From: an uncultured Cytophagales bacterium
GTDB lineage: Bacteria; Bacteroidota; Bacteroidia; Cytophagales; UBA9547
Length of the DNA: 64,000 nt
Direction of reading: 5' to 3'
Assembly: GCA_945957555.1 (NCBI GenBank)
Contig: CAMFLX010000001.1
Span: 118,177-182,176, forward strand
The notes under the pieces were generated by a model. That model saw nothing but the letters and a program-made list of their open reading frames with translations, searched no databases and was not told where the DNA came from. A program made the translations under genes and the position numbers. This document shows positions 18,899-28,128 of this stretch, piece after piece. Positions within the stretch are counted from its first letter, which is position 1. The number at the start of each line of letters is the position of its first letter.

Positions 18899-20647
18899 AT
18901 GAAAAATAAACTATTAAAAGTATCGATGCTTGTATTGATTACATCTTTGGTGTCTTGCCAGCAAGCGGATACTACTGAAAACAATGCAATTGCGGCCGAT
19001 GCGATCTATTTCGGTGGCGATATCATAACAATGGAAGGCGATAGTGCGATTTATGCCGAAGCTGTAGCAATTAAGCACGGCAAGATCATATTTATAGGTG
19101 ATAAGGTGGCCGCTGAAAAGTGGAAAGGCGACAGCACACTGATGAATGATCTGAAAGGTAATACAATGATGCCAGGCTTTATAGATCCACATTTACATCC
19201 TTCAATTGCAACCTCCATTTTGAGCGTTGAAATTACTTCTGCAATGGAATGGAACACACCCAATGGTAAGTCTATAGTGGTTAAAGATCATAAAGCGTTT
19301 ATGGGTCGAATAACCGAGTTGGCAAAAGATTATCAAGAAAAAGGCTCCGTTTTATACGCTTGGGGCTATTTTAAGCCCTATCATGGAGTCATTACCAAGG
19401 ATAGCTTGAACAAAATTTCGCAAACTTTACCAATCGTCATATGGCAACGTTCCTGCCATGAATTTATATTAAATGATGCCGGGTTAAAGTATTTTAATCT
19501 TTCAAAGGATTCTTTTGATACAAAGGATAATAGCCATACTTATTCGAATTGGGATGAGGGTCACGTATGGGAAGCTGGCGTGTTTAAGATAACACAACGA
19601 GTAGTCGATTCGTTGGGGAGTGTTAAACGATACAAAAAAGGATTAGAAATGATGTCAAAGGTGTTTCATAAGGGGGGCTTAACAACTGTGGCAGAGCAAG
19701 GCTTTCCTCAAATTGACCTAAATATGGAGTGGAGCTTGGACAGTGCGGAGATTCATAAGAACAGTACTACGTTTCGTTTTATGTTGGTGCCCAATGCCAT
19801 GTACCTCTATCCAAAGTGTAATAGCGGAGCTAAGGTATTATCTTTTTGTGATTCTTTGATCAAAACAGGTTCCTCCAAAATGGATTATGTAAAAGCTGTT
19901 AAAATTTATGTGGATGGAGCTATTTTTAGTCAGCTCATGATTTTGAGCCAGCCTTATCAAGACTGTCACCATGGCAATTGGATGATGGATCCAAAAGCTC
20001 AGAATGATGTTTTTCTTACTTTTTGGAAAGCAGATTGGGATATTCACATTCATGTAAATGGTGATGGAGGTTTAGATACGTTGTTAGCCATAATTGATAG
20101 GGCTAAGTTGGAAAAGCCTGATTCTAAATCGAAGGTTTTTTTGGAACATTATGGGTATGCAAGGGAAGACCAACACAATAAAGTTTCCAAATATGGCTTG
20201 CTCGTTTCCAACAATCCTTATTATTATTATGAATTGTCGGCACCTTACAGTAAGGACGGTTTAGGCATAGAGCGTGCATCTAAAATATCACCAGTGGGCT
20301 CACTTGTAAAAAGAGGGGTGCCGCTCTCCTTTCATAGCGATTACTTTATGGCGCCAGCGGAGCCCCTAACTTTGGTATGGACCGCCGTGAACAGGGTAAA
20401 TAGTGCGAGTGAAACTTTAGCACCTGAGGAAAAAGTAAGTTTGTGGATGGCTATGAAAGCAGTGACTATCGAAGCGGCCAGAAGTATTAGAAAGGAAGGC
20501 GAGCTAGGGAGTATAAAGGTCGGCAAGAAGGCAGATTTTGTGATTCTTGGTCAGAATCCATTTAAAATAGCCCCTTTAGACATAAAGGATATTCCGATTT
20601 TGGAAACAGTATTTGAAGGGAAGTCTTTCCCGATATCAAAAAAATAA
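18899..20647 (+). CDS. Lipoprotein amidohydrolase, YtcJ-like
   Basis: The 582-residue protein has a lipoprotein signal ending LVSC (Cys at about residue 20). The amidohydrolase barrel carries HxH in GFIDPHLHP, a metal-site His in HIHVNGDGG and another in VFLEHYGYA. The C-terminal Asp region is PLSFHSDYFMAPAEP, and the small beta domain ends in KKADFVILGQNPF. The family hydrolyses N-acyl or cyclic amide substrates. The substrate here is unknown. It is the envelope-anchored member of an adjacent pair. The next gene is a cytoplasmic paralogue. Confidence 0.9.
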   Translation: MKNKLLKVSMLVLITSLVSCQQADTTENNAIAADAIYFGGDIITMEGDSAIYAEAVAIKHGKIIFIGDKVAAEKWKGDSTLMNDLKGNTMMPGFIDPHLHPSIATSILSVEITSAMEWNTPNGKSIVVKDHKAFMGRITELAKDYQEKGSVLYAWGYFKPYHGVITKDSLNKISQTLPIVIWQRSCHEFILNDAGLKYFNLSKDSFDTKDNSHTYSNWDEGHVWEAGVFKITQRVVDSLGSVKRYKKGLEMMSKVFHKGGLTTVAEQGFPQIDLNMEWSLDSAEIHKNSTTFRFMLVPNAMYLYPKCNSGAKVLSFCDSLIKTGSSKMDYVKAVKIYVDGAIFSQLMILSQPYQDCHHGNWMMDPKAQNDVFLTFWKADWDIHIHVNGDGGLDTLLAIIDRAKLEKPDSKSKVFLEHYGYAREDQHNKVSKYGLLVSNNPYYYYELSAPYSKDGLGIERASKISPVGSLVKRGVPLSFHSDYFMAPAEPLTLVWTAVNRVNSASETLAPEEKVSLWMAMKAVTIEAARSIRKEGELGSIKVGKKADFVILGQNPFKIAPLDIKDIPILETVFEGKSFPISKK

Positions 20648-20671
20648 GAGTTCAACATAAAAAACAAAATC

Positions 20672-22642
20672 ATGAGTCACCATCACCATCACGTAGGGCT
20701 ACAGTGCGCTTGCTGCAATCCCCTATGGAAAGCATTTCTTCCAGAGACTTTATCAGTAGTGGAAGAAGTCGAAAAACCTATTTCCAAGCCAATTCCTCCC
20801 CAAACCTTGATCTTTCGTACGGGAACAGATCCCGATAAGGCTACAGACCAAAGTGTGGGTTATATTCAAACTCTGGAAAAAGGTGAGGATGTAATGGTGG
20901 AAGCCATAGGTATTAAAGACGGTTTAGTGGTAGCTACAGGGACTTACGAAAGTGTACTTGCACAAATGCCTGCAGGTACTACTGAACAAATCATCTATGG
21001 AGGACAGACCCTCTTGCCGGGCCTTATAGAGCCACATGTACATATTTTACCAACAGCAGTATTTAATATGGCCACAGATGTGAGCCCATTTTTGGGTCAA
21101 GAACTTAGGATAAATACACCAAATGGTGAATATAACAGAGACTGGGTTCTTTCGGAGTTGAAATCCAAGGCTTTAGATACGGCAAGTGACGATACTTGGA
21201 TTTTTGGAAGGAATGTAGACCCTTCTTTATTTGATGGAGGTGACAAGGGGTTTAATGCCGATATTTTGGATGAAAAAGTTTCAAAAACACAACCTATATT
21301 TGTCATGAACTCTTCCATGCATCTAGCCTATATAAATAATTTGGCTATTAAAAAAGTTAATGATTACTATGAAAATGTTGATTCTGACAATAAGCTTTAT
21401 AACTATAAAGCGGCAAGTGATGGTGTTTTGAAGGAGGTAGTTAATTTATTGCCAGTTGCAAAAGTAATTGGAATAAGTCTTCAAAAAGCGTCAAACCTTA
21501 AGCCAAATGAATTTTCCTTAAGTTTTGCTGAGAAGATAGAAAAGGGCGTTGAGGATATTTTTGCTGATGCAAGTAGCAAAGGGGTAACCTATATTTTTGA
21601 TGCGGGTTTAGATCCTGCGGAAAAGAAAGGCTTTAGTCAACCTGATTTCTTGAGATATATTGCAAACAAAAATAATTGCAAATTACGAGTAGGGGGTGCT
21701 TTGGCCATTGATACGCCAGCCTATTTTACAGCCAATGTGCTTGGAAATTATACGCCGAATGCTGGTAATGAAACATTTAATATCCCTTATGTGAAAATAG
21801 TAACAGATGGCTCTAACCAGGGGCTAACAGGTTATCAGTTTAAACCTTATAACTGTGATGAGAATTATAATGAAGCAAAGTCTAACGCCAATACGGGTAT
21901 ATTTAACTATAATAACTCAACAGAGTTAAAGACAGTATTTAAATCTGCTGTTGAAAAAAATTGGCCTATTATGGTTCATGCCAACGGTGATTTAGCGATG
22001 GATCTAGCTATAGATGCATTCAGAAATGCAGGGATTACAAATAAAAAGGATTTAGAAACAAGACGTGATAGAATTGAACACGCTTCTTTATTGTCTGATC
22101 AAAACCTTGAAGATATGCACCAATTGGGTGTTTCGCCAAGCTTCCTCATCGGTCATACCGGTTATTGGGGCTGGGCTTTTCAGCAAACTATTTTAGGCAC
22201 AGAAAGAAGTAATGACCTAGACAGGTGTAATTCGGCAGTGAACCTTGGCATGCGTATCACGCTACATAGTGATAACAGCGTGACGCCTCTAGGTCCTCTG
22301 CGAATGATGGAACAGGCTATATCAAGGGTCATGGAAGGTGCGCCTAAAGAAATTAGTGTACAAGTGTTGAATGAGAAGGAACGCATCACAAGATTTCAAG
22401 CTTTAAAAGCCATGACCTACGATGCCGCATGGCAGTGTCATGCGGATAAATGGGTAGGCTCCTTGGAAGTAGGCAAATGTGCCGATTTCGTGATCCTCGC
22501 CGAATCGCCTTTGACTTATAAGCAAGTTGATGGCTCTAGTGATGTGAAAGGTTTACGTGATATCCCTGTGTTAGAAACATGGAAAGGAGGAATAAGGACG
22601 TATATTAAAAAAGATGAAGTTACTGAAATTGCACCAGTTTGA
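20672..22642 (+). CDS. Cytoplasmic amidohydrolase with a natural His5 N terminus
   Basis: The 656-residue protein lies 24 bp after the lipoprotein amidohydrolase. It has no signal peptide. The first 17 residues are MSHHHHHVGLQCACCNP, a run of five His followed by CxCC, which could bind a metal. The YtcJ-type barrel follows: HxH in GLIEPHVHILP, a His in MVHANGDLAMD, RIEHASLLSD with the catalytic-site His, and LHSDNSVTPLGP. The end has KCADFVILAESPLTY. Substrate is unknown. The pair of neighbouring paralogues, one exported and one cytoplasmic, suggests two steps on related compounds. A strong terminator follows. Confidence 0.9.
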   Translation: MSHHHHHVGLQCACCNPLWKAFLPETLSVVEEVEKPISKPIPPQTLIFRTGTDPDKATDQSVGYIQTLEKGEDVMVEAIGIKDGLVVATGTYESVLAQMPAGTTEQIIYGGQTLLPGLIEPHVHILPTAVFNMATDVSPFLGQELRINTPNGEYNRDWVLSELKSKALDTASDDTWIFGRNVDPSLFDGGDKGFNADILDEKVSKTQPIFVMNSSMHLAYINNLAIKKVNDYYENVDSDNKLYNYKAASDGVLKEVVNLLPVAKVIGISLQKASNLKPNEFSLSFAEKIEKGVEDIFADASSKGVTYIFDAGLDPAEKKGFSQPDFLRYIANKNNCKLRVGGALAIDTPAYFTANVLGNYTPNAGNETFNIPYVKIVTDGSNQGLTGYQFKPYNCDENYNEAKSNANTGIFNYNNSTELKTVFKSAVEKNWPIMVHANGDLAMDLAIDAFRNAGITNKKDLETRRDRIEHASLLSDQNLEDMHQLGVSPSFLIGHTGYWGWAFQQTILGTERSNDLDRCNSAVNLGMRITLHSDNSVTPLGPLRMMEQAISRVMEGAPKEISVQVLNEKERITRFQALKAMTYDAAWQCHADKWVGSLEVGKCADFVILAESPLTYKQVDGSSDVKGLRDIPVLETWKGGIRTYIKKDEVTEIAPV

Positions 22643-22673
22643 GAGGGTGTATAAAAGCAGCTGACCACATCTT

Positions 22674-22715
22674 AAAAAAATACCCATGCAGAACTAAGTA
22701 GGCATGGGTATTTTT
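22674..22715. terminator. Bidirectional terminator between convergent genes
   Basis: The stem tacccatgc / gcatgggta (22681-22689, 22702-22710) is flanked by a run of A upstream and TTTTT downstream, so it can end transcription from both the amidohydrolase gene and the convergent 22.7 kb gene. Confidence 0.9.
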
Positions 22716-22740
22716 ATTCCCCCAATAAAGGTTTTATGAT

Positions 22741-23439
22741 TTATTCATCATCTTCAGCGTGATGAAGCCTTGGTTTGTCATTATCCACAGTAAGCAGGGC
22801 AAAGTTAAAACAAGAATTAAATGCATCTGGCCGCTCCAAAGTTTTTGCTGCAATACATAAAAGATTTTGAGTAAGCTGTAGGGTAAGCTCTTTACGAGCT
22901 TTTCTCACCGATGATTGATTGATCTTATGTTCGGCAATAATGCCACTTTGTGTATCTCTTGCTTGGATGTACGCCTCATTAAGGGCCTTGGCGTCGTTCA
23001 AAAACTTTTCGCCAAGTTCTTTTTTATGTTTTTCGGCCATCGTGACATAACGAACCAATTTATCTTTAATGCCTTCCACAGTAGCCTCAATATATTCTGT
23101 GACGCCTCCAGGGTAGAATTCTGTATAAATAGCAGAGCCCACTCCAAATTCTGACTTTAAAAAACCCTCTTTACGGCTCATAAATTCTAATACTGCATCA
23201 AATACATTTACGCGATTGATGGTTCCGCCTTTTTGGCTTGCATGCGATGAGGCCAACTTACCTAGGCTTTTTTTAAATGCTGTATGAAGATCGACTGTAG
23301 CAGCAATGTCTTCAGCACTTAAGAAAGGATCCTCCCTTTGCTGTAAGCGTGCCAAGAAGTCTGAAGCGAACAAATCAATCTCATTACGACTGTAGGTGCT
23401 TTTCTCAAATAAATCCTTGGTGAATTTTTCAAAAATCAT
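22741..23439 (-). CDS. Helical protein of unknown function
   Basis: The 232-residue protein has no signal peptide and no membrane segment. It is predicted to be almost entirely alpha-helical and charged, with possible short coiled coils around residues 120-200. It ends in RLHHAEDDE. I recognise no family. The ATG at 23439 is the only sensible start. It is monocistronic: a bidirectional terminator follows and a gene-free gap of more than 500 bp precedes it. That gap contains a perfect 23-bp inverted repeat about 120 bp upstream of this gene. Confidence 0.8.
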   Translation of the reverse strand: MIFEKFTKDLFEKSTYSRNEIDLFASDFLARLQQREDPFLSAEDIAATVDLHTAFKKSLGKLASSHASQKGGTINRVNVFDAVLEFMSRKEGFLKSEFGVGSAIYTEFYPGGVTEYIEATVEGIKDKLVRYVTMAEKHKKELGEKFLNDAKALNEAYIQARDTQSGIIAEHKINQSSVRKARKELTLQLTQNLLCIAAKTLERPDAFNSCFNFALLTVDNDKPRLHHAEDDE

Positions 23440-23560
23440 GTCGATAGGTGTTTATATACAATCATTTTCAATCAATGTAGAAACGAATAATCTTCTATTT
23501 CAGATATATTCTTATTCTGCCAAAGTGAGATATATCTATTCAAATGATTTTTTTATATAG

Positions 23561-23612
23561 TTCAAATTCAAACATATAATAAAATTAACTTTATTATATG
23601 TTTGAATTTGAA
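23561..23612. repeat. Perfect 23-bp inverted repeat with 6-bp loop
   Basis: Arms at 23561-23583 and 23590-23612 are exact reverse complements, separated by 6 bp (attaac). The sequence is AT-rich and no T run follows on either strand, so it is not a classic terminator. It sits alone in the gap 23440-23981 between divergent genes, about 120 bp from one start and 370 bp from the other. The rest of that gap shows no convincing gene. A 26-codon ORF at 23855-23935 is noted separately. Confidence 0.85.
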
Positions 23613-23981
23613 TATATAGTAGTAATAGTAATTAATGGTAGTTATAGAAACAATACTTGATTGCTATGATAATTTTGGCTTGATACCCAAAAGCCATTGT
23701 ATGGCATGTTTTAAAATTATTCCAAAATAAAACGATAGGGGTGGCTTCGTGATTTATGGTTTCAAGAGAAGAATTTCATTTTTAAGATTCTATTTCTCTG
23801 ACTTTTAAGATGTATTTTGAGACCATGAATTGTTGTTTACATTTTAAGAAAAATATGATGTACGACCAGACACTTATCCTACAGAAACTCACGATGGCAA
23901 GCATAAGACCTACATTTGAAAAAATGGCGAAATAGTGCTAATTATGTAGTTTATTTTTATAAAATAATAGCAGCAGCATAC

Positions 23982-25379
23982 ATGCAAACGCCTGAAAATA
24001 AAATTGCAAGTACTTTTTATTTATTATTTACCACACTGGTTTTATTGATCGCTGTAAGCCTACTGGTACCCCAAAGTTTTTTTACGAGTCTTGACCTTAA
24101 AAAAGTAGATTATATAGAGCCACTAGTCTATAAAGCCGAAAAGAAAAAACCTAAACACCAGAAACATGTGGCTGTTAAAAAAGAGGTTGTTATTAAAGAT
24201 ACTGTGAAGACAGAGAAAGGTGTGGTAGTAACACCTGTCGTGTACGATTTGACAACCATAGAAGATTTCAGCGATAAAGGTGCACAGTTTAAGTTGTTCT
24301 TAGAGGCACTACACAATGCCAAGACGGAGAACTGTAGAATAGCTTTTTATGGAGATTCATTTATTGAAGGCGATATCATGACGATGAACCTACGTGATAG
24401 TCTTCAGAAAAAGTTTGGTGGAAGGGGTGTTGGTTTCCTGCCCGTAAGCTCTGAAGTATCCATGTTCAGGAGAAGTTTGCCCTCTGAGTCTGAAGACTGG
24501 GAAGTATATTCTATAGCAAAACAGTCGTCGAAGAAAGAACCCTTTGGTATTGCAGGAGCTACCTACATTCCCAATGAGAGTGCATCTTTGAAATTGCTTC
24601 CCCCCAGAGCATTGGCAAATATTCATTTATTGTATAAAAATAAAGGTAGAGATGCTGTTGTAAGAACCCAGACCAATAAGAAACATACCTCGTATGATAC
24701 CTTAAGAAGCACTGAAATATTGCAAATGCAGGCTTTGGTCGAGGGAAAGGATACCGTTAAAAACTTTAAGATGGATGTGAGGGAAGGTGCGGGACTTAAG
24801 GTATATGGCTTGAGCCTAGAAAGTGGTAAGGGGGTTTATCTTGATAATTTCTCGATTCGGGGTAACTCTGGCTTGGGGCTTAATGAAATTAAAGACGATC
24901 AGTTTAGAGAATTCCAAAGTTTGATGAACTACAAACTTGTGGTACTCCAGTTTGGGATTAATGTGTCTAATGCTGAGATTACCGATTTTGGCTTTTATGA
25001 AAAAGGGATGACCAAGCTCATTCGCAGGCTTAAAAAGCTTTTTCCGGAGACTTCTTTCTTACTCATCAGCATGAGCGACCGCAGTCACAAGGAAGATGGT
25101 GTATATGTGACCATGCCTTCAGTTCCGCTTTTGGTAGAGGCACAGAGAAATATAGCGGCAGAGTCAGGCATCTTGTTTTGGGACATGTACAGCGCCATGG
25201 GAGGAGAAAACAGTATGGTGGATTGGGTAGATAAAAAGAAAGCGAACAAAGATTATACTCATCTTACCTTTTCAGGCGGCAAGCAGGTCGCTGGCGAGTT
25301 GTTCAAGGCAATCATGTACGAATATAAGACACGGTACAAACTCAAAGAAAATGAAGAATTATCTCTTTTTAATCCATAG
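23982..25379 (+). CDS. Membrane-anchored SGNH hydrolase (first of two)
   Basis: About 465 residues starting at the ATG at 23982, not at the TTG at 23916. From there the protein opens with a short cytoplasmic tail and one membrane helix (about residues 9-30). A Lys-rich linker follows, and then an SGNH/GDSL domain. Block I is FYGDSFIEGD with the nucleophile Ser, block III is replaced by LQFGINVSN, and block V is DYTHLTFSGG with the catalytic His. It should act in the periplasm as an acyl-esterase or acyltransferase. It is the first gene of a five-gene operon with an MBOAT protein, a pairing known from O-acetylation of alginate, peptidoglycan and other polymers. Its stop lies inside the next gene (29 bp overlap). 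Confidence 0.88.
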   Translation: MQTPENKIASTFYLLFTTLVLLIAVSLLVPQSFFTSLDLKKVDYIEPLVYKAEKKKPKHQKHVAVKKEVVIKDTVKTEKGVVVTPVVYDLTTIEDFSDKGAQFKLFLEALHNAKTENCRIAFYGDSFIEGDIMTMNLRDSLQKKFGGRGVGFLPVSSEVSMFRRSLPSESEDWEVYSIAKQSSKKEPFGIAGATYIPNESASLKLLPPRALANIHLLYKNKGRDAVVRTQTNKKHTSYDTLRSTEILQMQALVEGKDTVKNFKMDVREGAGLKVYGLSLESGKGVYLDNFSIRGNSGLGLNEIKDDQFREFQSLMNYKLVVLQFGINVSNAEITDFGFYEKGMTKLIRRLKKLFPETSFLLISMSDRSHKEDGVYVTMPSVPLLVEAQRNIAAESGILFWDMYSAMGGENSMVDWVDKKKANKDYTHLTFSGGKQVAGELFKAIMYEYKTRYKLKENEELSLFNP

Positions 25380-26655
25380 GGTTTGTCTGGTATTGAAAGG
25401 CGGTTTTGTGGCTGTATATGCTATTTTTGCCAAACGCATCGGACTTATAGCAATTCTTATTATTGCAAGTACCGTCATGTTTTTGAGCATACAGGCACAG
25501 GACTGTTATGATATTCCCACAAAGCCCAGCTACTTTTTAGGAAAGGAAAACCTCAATTCCATATTTGAGAGCTTGATGGTGATGAAGCAAGACAGCTCAA
25601 AATCATTGAACATACTCCATATTGGCGATTCACACATTCAAGGCAACTATCTTACTGACAAAATAAGGTATAACTTTTACAATGATTTTGGCTTGGGCGA
25701 TAAGGGTCTGACCTTTCCTTTTAAACTTGCAAAAACCAACTCTCCTGCTGAGATCAAATGTTTTAGTTATTTCAGATGGGAAAATAAAAAGAACACGCAG
25801 TTCTTGTATTCTGAGAAGATGGGTATATCTGGCAGGACGCTGGTAAACTATTATGCCAATACACAATTTGAAGTCAAAATTCCGCCAACATTTAAAGATT
25901 ACTACTTTGACCAGTTGAGCGTTTTGTATACGCCTTCAAACCAGTATTCAAAAGTTACGATAAAAGATTCTAACTCTGTAATCCTCAAAAAAACCAGTAC
26001 TGACATAGAAACAGGGTTTATAGTGGATCACTACAGTTCCCCCAATCTATTGAATCAGTTTAAGATGCAGTTTAGCAATACCAATCGCAGTAAATATGCA
26101 CCATGTGCCTTGCATGGTATTTGTCTTAAGAATACCAGAAGAGGTGGTATCAACTACCACGTAACGGGTGTGAACGGTTCACAGTACCGCAACTGGGCAG
26201 CTTCTGCTACTTTAGCGCGTCAGTCTTCTTACTTAAATCCACAACTCATCATCATCTCCCTAGGTACCAATGATGCCAATGATTTGCTATTAACCACGGT
26301 AGATTTTACCAATTATATGGATCATCTGGTGGTTTCTTTGAAAAGAGCTAACCCCAAGGCAAAGTTTATATTGACGACGCCACCCGATTCGTATTTTCGA
26401 AGAAGGTATGTGAATAAAGATGTGGATCGAATTCGACAGGCGATCATACAATATGCAGAGAAGAACAAACTTGCTTGTTGGGATTTGTATGATGTAATGG
26501 GTGGTGCAGGTTCTATCAAAGCTTGGTTTGACCAAGGCCTTGCGGCACAAGACCTTATTCATTTTTCAAAAACTGGATACGAAATTCAAGGACAATTATT
26601 TTACGAAGCATTTATCAAACACTATAAAGAATATGCAGCCGATAGACTTAAATAA
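25351..26655 (+). CDS. Exported SGNH hydrolase (second of two)
   Basis: The 434-residue protein has an N-terminal hydrophobic region (about residues 25-47) ending SIQAQ, either a long signal peptide or an anchor. The SGNH domain is more complete than in the upstream gene. Block I is ILHIGDSHIQGN, block III is SLGTNDAND, and block V is QDLIHFSKTGYEIQGQ with the catalytic Asp and His. It overlaps the upstream gene by 29 bp and the MBOAT gene by 23 bp, so translation is coupled. The pair of divergent SGNH proteins recalls AlgJ/AlgX or PatB-like partners of MBOAT proteins, but the substrate is unknown. Confidence 0.88.
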   Translation: MKNYLFLIHRVCLVLKGGFVAVYAIFAKRIGLIAILIIASTVMFLSIQAQDCYDIPTKPSYFLGKENLNSIFESLMVMKQDSSKSLNILHIGDSHIQGNYLTDKIRYNFYNDFGLGDKGLTFPFKLAKTNSPAEIKCFSYFRWENKKNTQFLYSEKMGISGRTLVNYYANTQFEVKIPPTFKDYYFDQLSVLYTPSNQYSKVTIKDSNSVILKKTSTDIETGFIVDHYSSPNLLNQFKMQFSNTNRSKYAPCALHGICLKNTRRGGINYHVTGVNGSQYRNWAASATLARQSSYLNPQLIIISLGTNDANDLLLTTVDFTNYMDHLVVSLKRANPKAKFILTTPPDSYFRRRYVNKDVDRIRQAIIQYAEKNKLACWDLYDVMGGAGSIKAWFDQGLAAQDLIHFSKTGYEIQGQLFYEAFIKHYKEYAADRLK

Positions 26656-28102
26656 ACTGGCAGGGTATTTTATCTATGATGCGGCTGGGCCGCTCACCTT
26701 TACGTCACCATTCTTTTTGGTACTGTTCACCATGTTCTTTGGCGTATTCTTATTGGTATACAAACACCACTACGCTAAGATCATTTATGTGATGCTGTTT
26801 TCCTTGTTCTTCTATTACAAGTCGAGCGGTTTGTATTTTATGTTACTCATAGCTTCCGCGGTGACCGATTTTACCTTGGCGATTATTCTAGATCGGGCTC
26901 AGGAAACGTGGAAACGTAAACTCATCTTGACCTTTAGCGTCATAATCAATCTGAGTTTGTTAGGTTACTTCAAATACACCAATTTCTTCATTAACCTTTT
27001 TAACTTGACCACCGAGAACCCGTTAGATCCATTGGACATCTTTTTACCAGTAGGAGTATCATTTTTTACTTTTCAGTCCATCAGTTACATTATAGATGTA
27101 TACCGCAAGGAAATAGCTCCTCTTACCAATTTTCTAGAATACAGTTTCTTCATCTCGTTCTTTCCGCAATTGGTGGCTGGCCCTATAGTAAGGGCAAAGG
27201 ATTTCATTCCACAAATCAAAAAACCCAATGTGGTCAGCTCTTACGAGTTTAACAAGGCGTTGTTTTTGATCATGTGCGGGCTTTTCAAAAAAGCGGTGAT
27301 TTCAGACTATATCAGTACCAATTTTGTAGATAGGATTTTCGACAACCCTACCCTGTATTCTGGTGTGGAGAATCTTTTGGGTGTGTATGGCTACGCCATT
27401 CAGATCTATTGTGACTTTTCTGGATATACTGATATTGCCATAGGAGTAGCCATGTTGCTGGGTTATCACTTGCCGATCAACTTCGATGCCCCTTATATCT
27501 CTTCAAGTATCACTGAATTTTGGAGACGGTGGCATATTTCCTTGTCCACTTGGCTCAAAGACTATCTGTATATTCCATTGGGAGGTAATAGAAAAGGAAA
27601 ATTCAGACAATATTTGAATCTCTTCCTAACCATGCTTTTGGGAGGTTTTTGGCATGGGGCTTCATTGAATTTCATTATTTGGGGAGCCCTACATGGATCT
27701 GCTCTAGGAGTGGATAAGTTCATAAAAGAAAAGTTTGCCTTGAAGGATTCCTGGCTCTTCAAGCTCATAGGCGTTCTGTTTACCTTCCACTTTGTATGTT
27801 TCTGTTGGATCTTCTTTAGAGCCTCGAGCTTTGAAAGTGCCCAAGAAGTCATTGATCAGATCTTGTTCCATTTCCATCCGGATCTTTTTGTACAAGTGAT
27901 TCAAGGATATCAATATGTATTCTTGCTCATTCTTTTGGCATTTGTACTGCATTTTATTCCAAATGTAAGCACAGAATACATGATCAGGTATTTAATGACC
28001 TGTCCTGTAGTGGTCAAGAGCATACTGCTGTCGCTCCTGATCTTTTTTGTGGCGCAGATACAGTCCTCAGACATTCAGCCATTTATTTATTTTCAGTTTT
28101 AA
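26633..28102 (+). CDS. MBOAT-family O-acyltransferase (AlgI-like)
   Basis: I place the start at the ATG at 26633 (MQPIDLNKLAGYFIYDAAG). The longer frame from 26501 begins inside the upstream SGNH gene and is not supported. The 489-residue polytopic protein carries the MBOAT signature ITEFWRRWHISLSTWLKDYL, followed by YIPLGGNRKG, and the conserved catalytic His region GFWHGASLNFIIWGALHG. These proteins move acetyl groups across the inner membrane for O-acetylation of alginate, peptidoglycan, teichoic acids or other exported glycans. Placement between two SGNH hydrolases and two exported proteins indicates modification of an envelope polymer. Confidence 0.95.
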   Translation: MQPIDLNKLAGYFIYDAAGPLTFTSPFFLVLFTMFFGVFLLVYKHHYAKIIYVMLFSLFFYYKSSGLYFMLLIASAVTDFTLAIILDRAQETWKRKLILTFSVIINLSLLGYFKYTNFFINLFNLTTENPLDPLDIFLPVGVSFFTFQSISYIIDVYRKEIAPLTNFLEYSFFISFFPQLVAGPIVRAKDFIPQIKKPNVVSSYEFNKALFLIMCGLFKKAVISDYISTNFVDRIFDNPTLYSGVENLLGVYGYAIQIYCDFSGYTDIAIGVAMLLGYHLPINFDAPYISSSITEFWRRWHISLSTWLKDYLYIPLGGNRKGKFRQYLNLFLTMLLGGFWHGASLNFIIWGALHGSALGVDKFIKEKFALKDSWLFKLIGVLFTFHFVCFCWIFFRASSFESAQEVIDQILFHFHPDLFVQVIQGYQYVFLLILLAFVLHFIPNVSTEYMIRYLMTCPVVVKSILLSLLIFFVAQIQSSDIQPFIYFQF

Positions 28103-28128
28103 ATAGTTTACATAAAAACATTAAAAAA

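Noticed and set aside
23855..23935. A 26-codon ORF (MMYDQTLILQKLTM...) upstream of the SGNH-MBOAT operon
   Set aside because: No clear ribosome binding signal, no homologue recognised and too short to judge. It might be a leader peptide, but nothing in the sequence supports that.
26501..26632. N-terminal extension of the MBOAT frame inside the upstream SGNH gene
   Set aside because: It overlaps conserved SGNH coding sequence in another frame, and the MBOAT family starts near the ATG at 26633.
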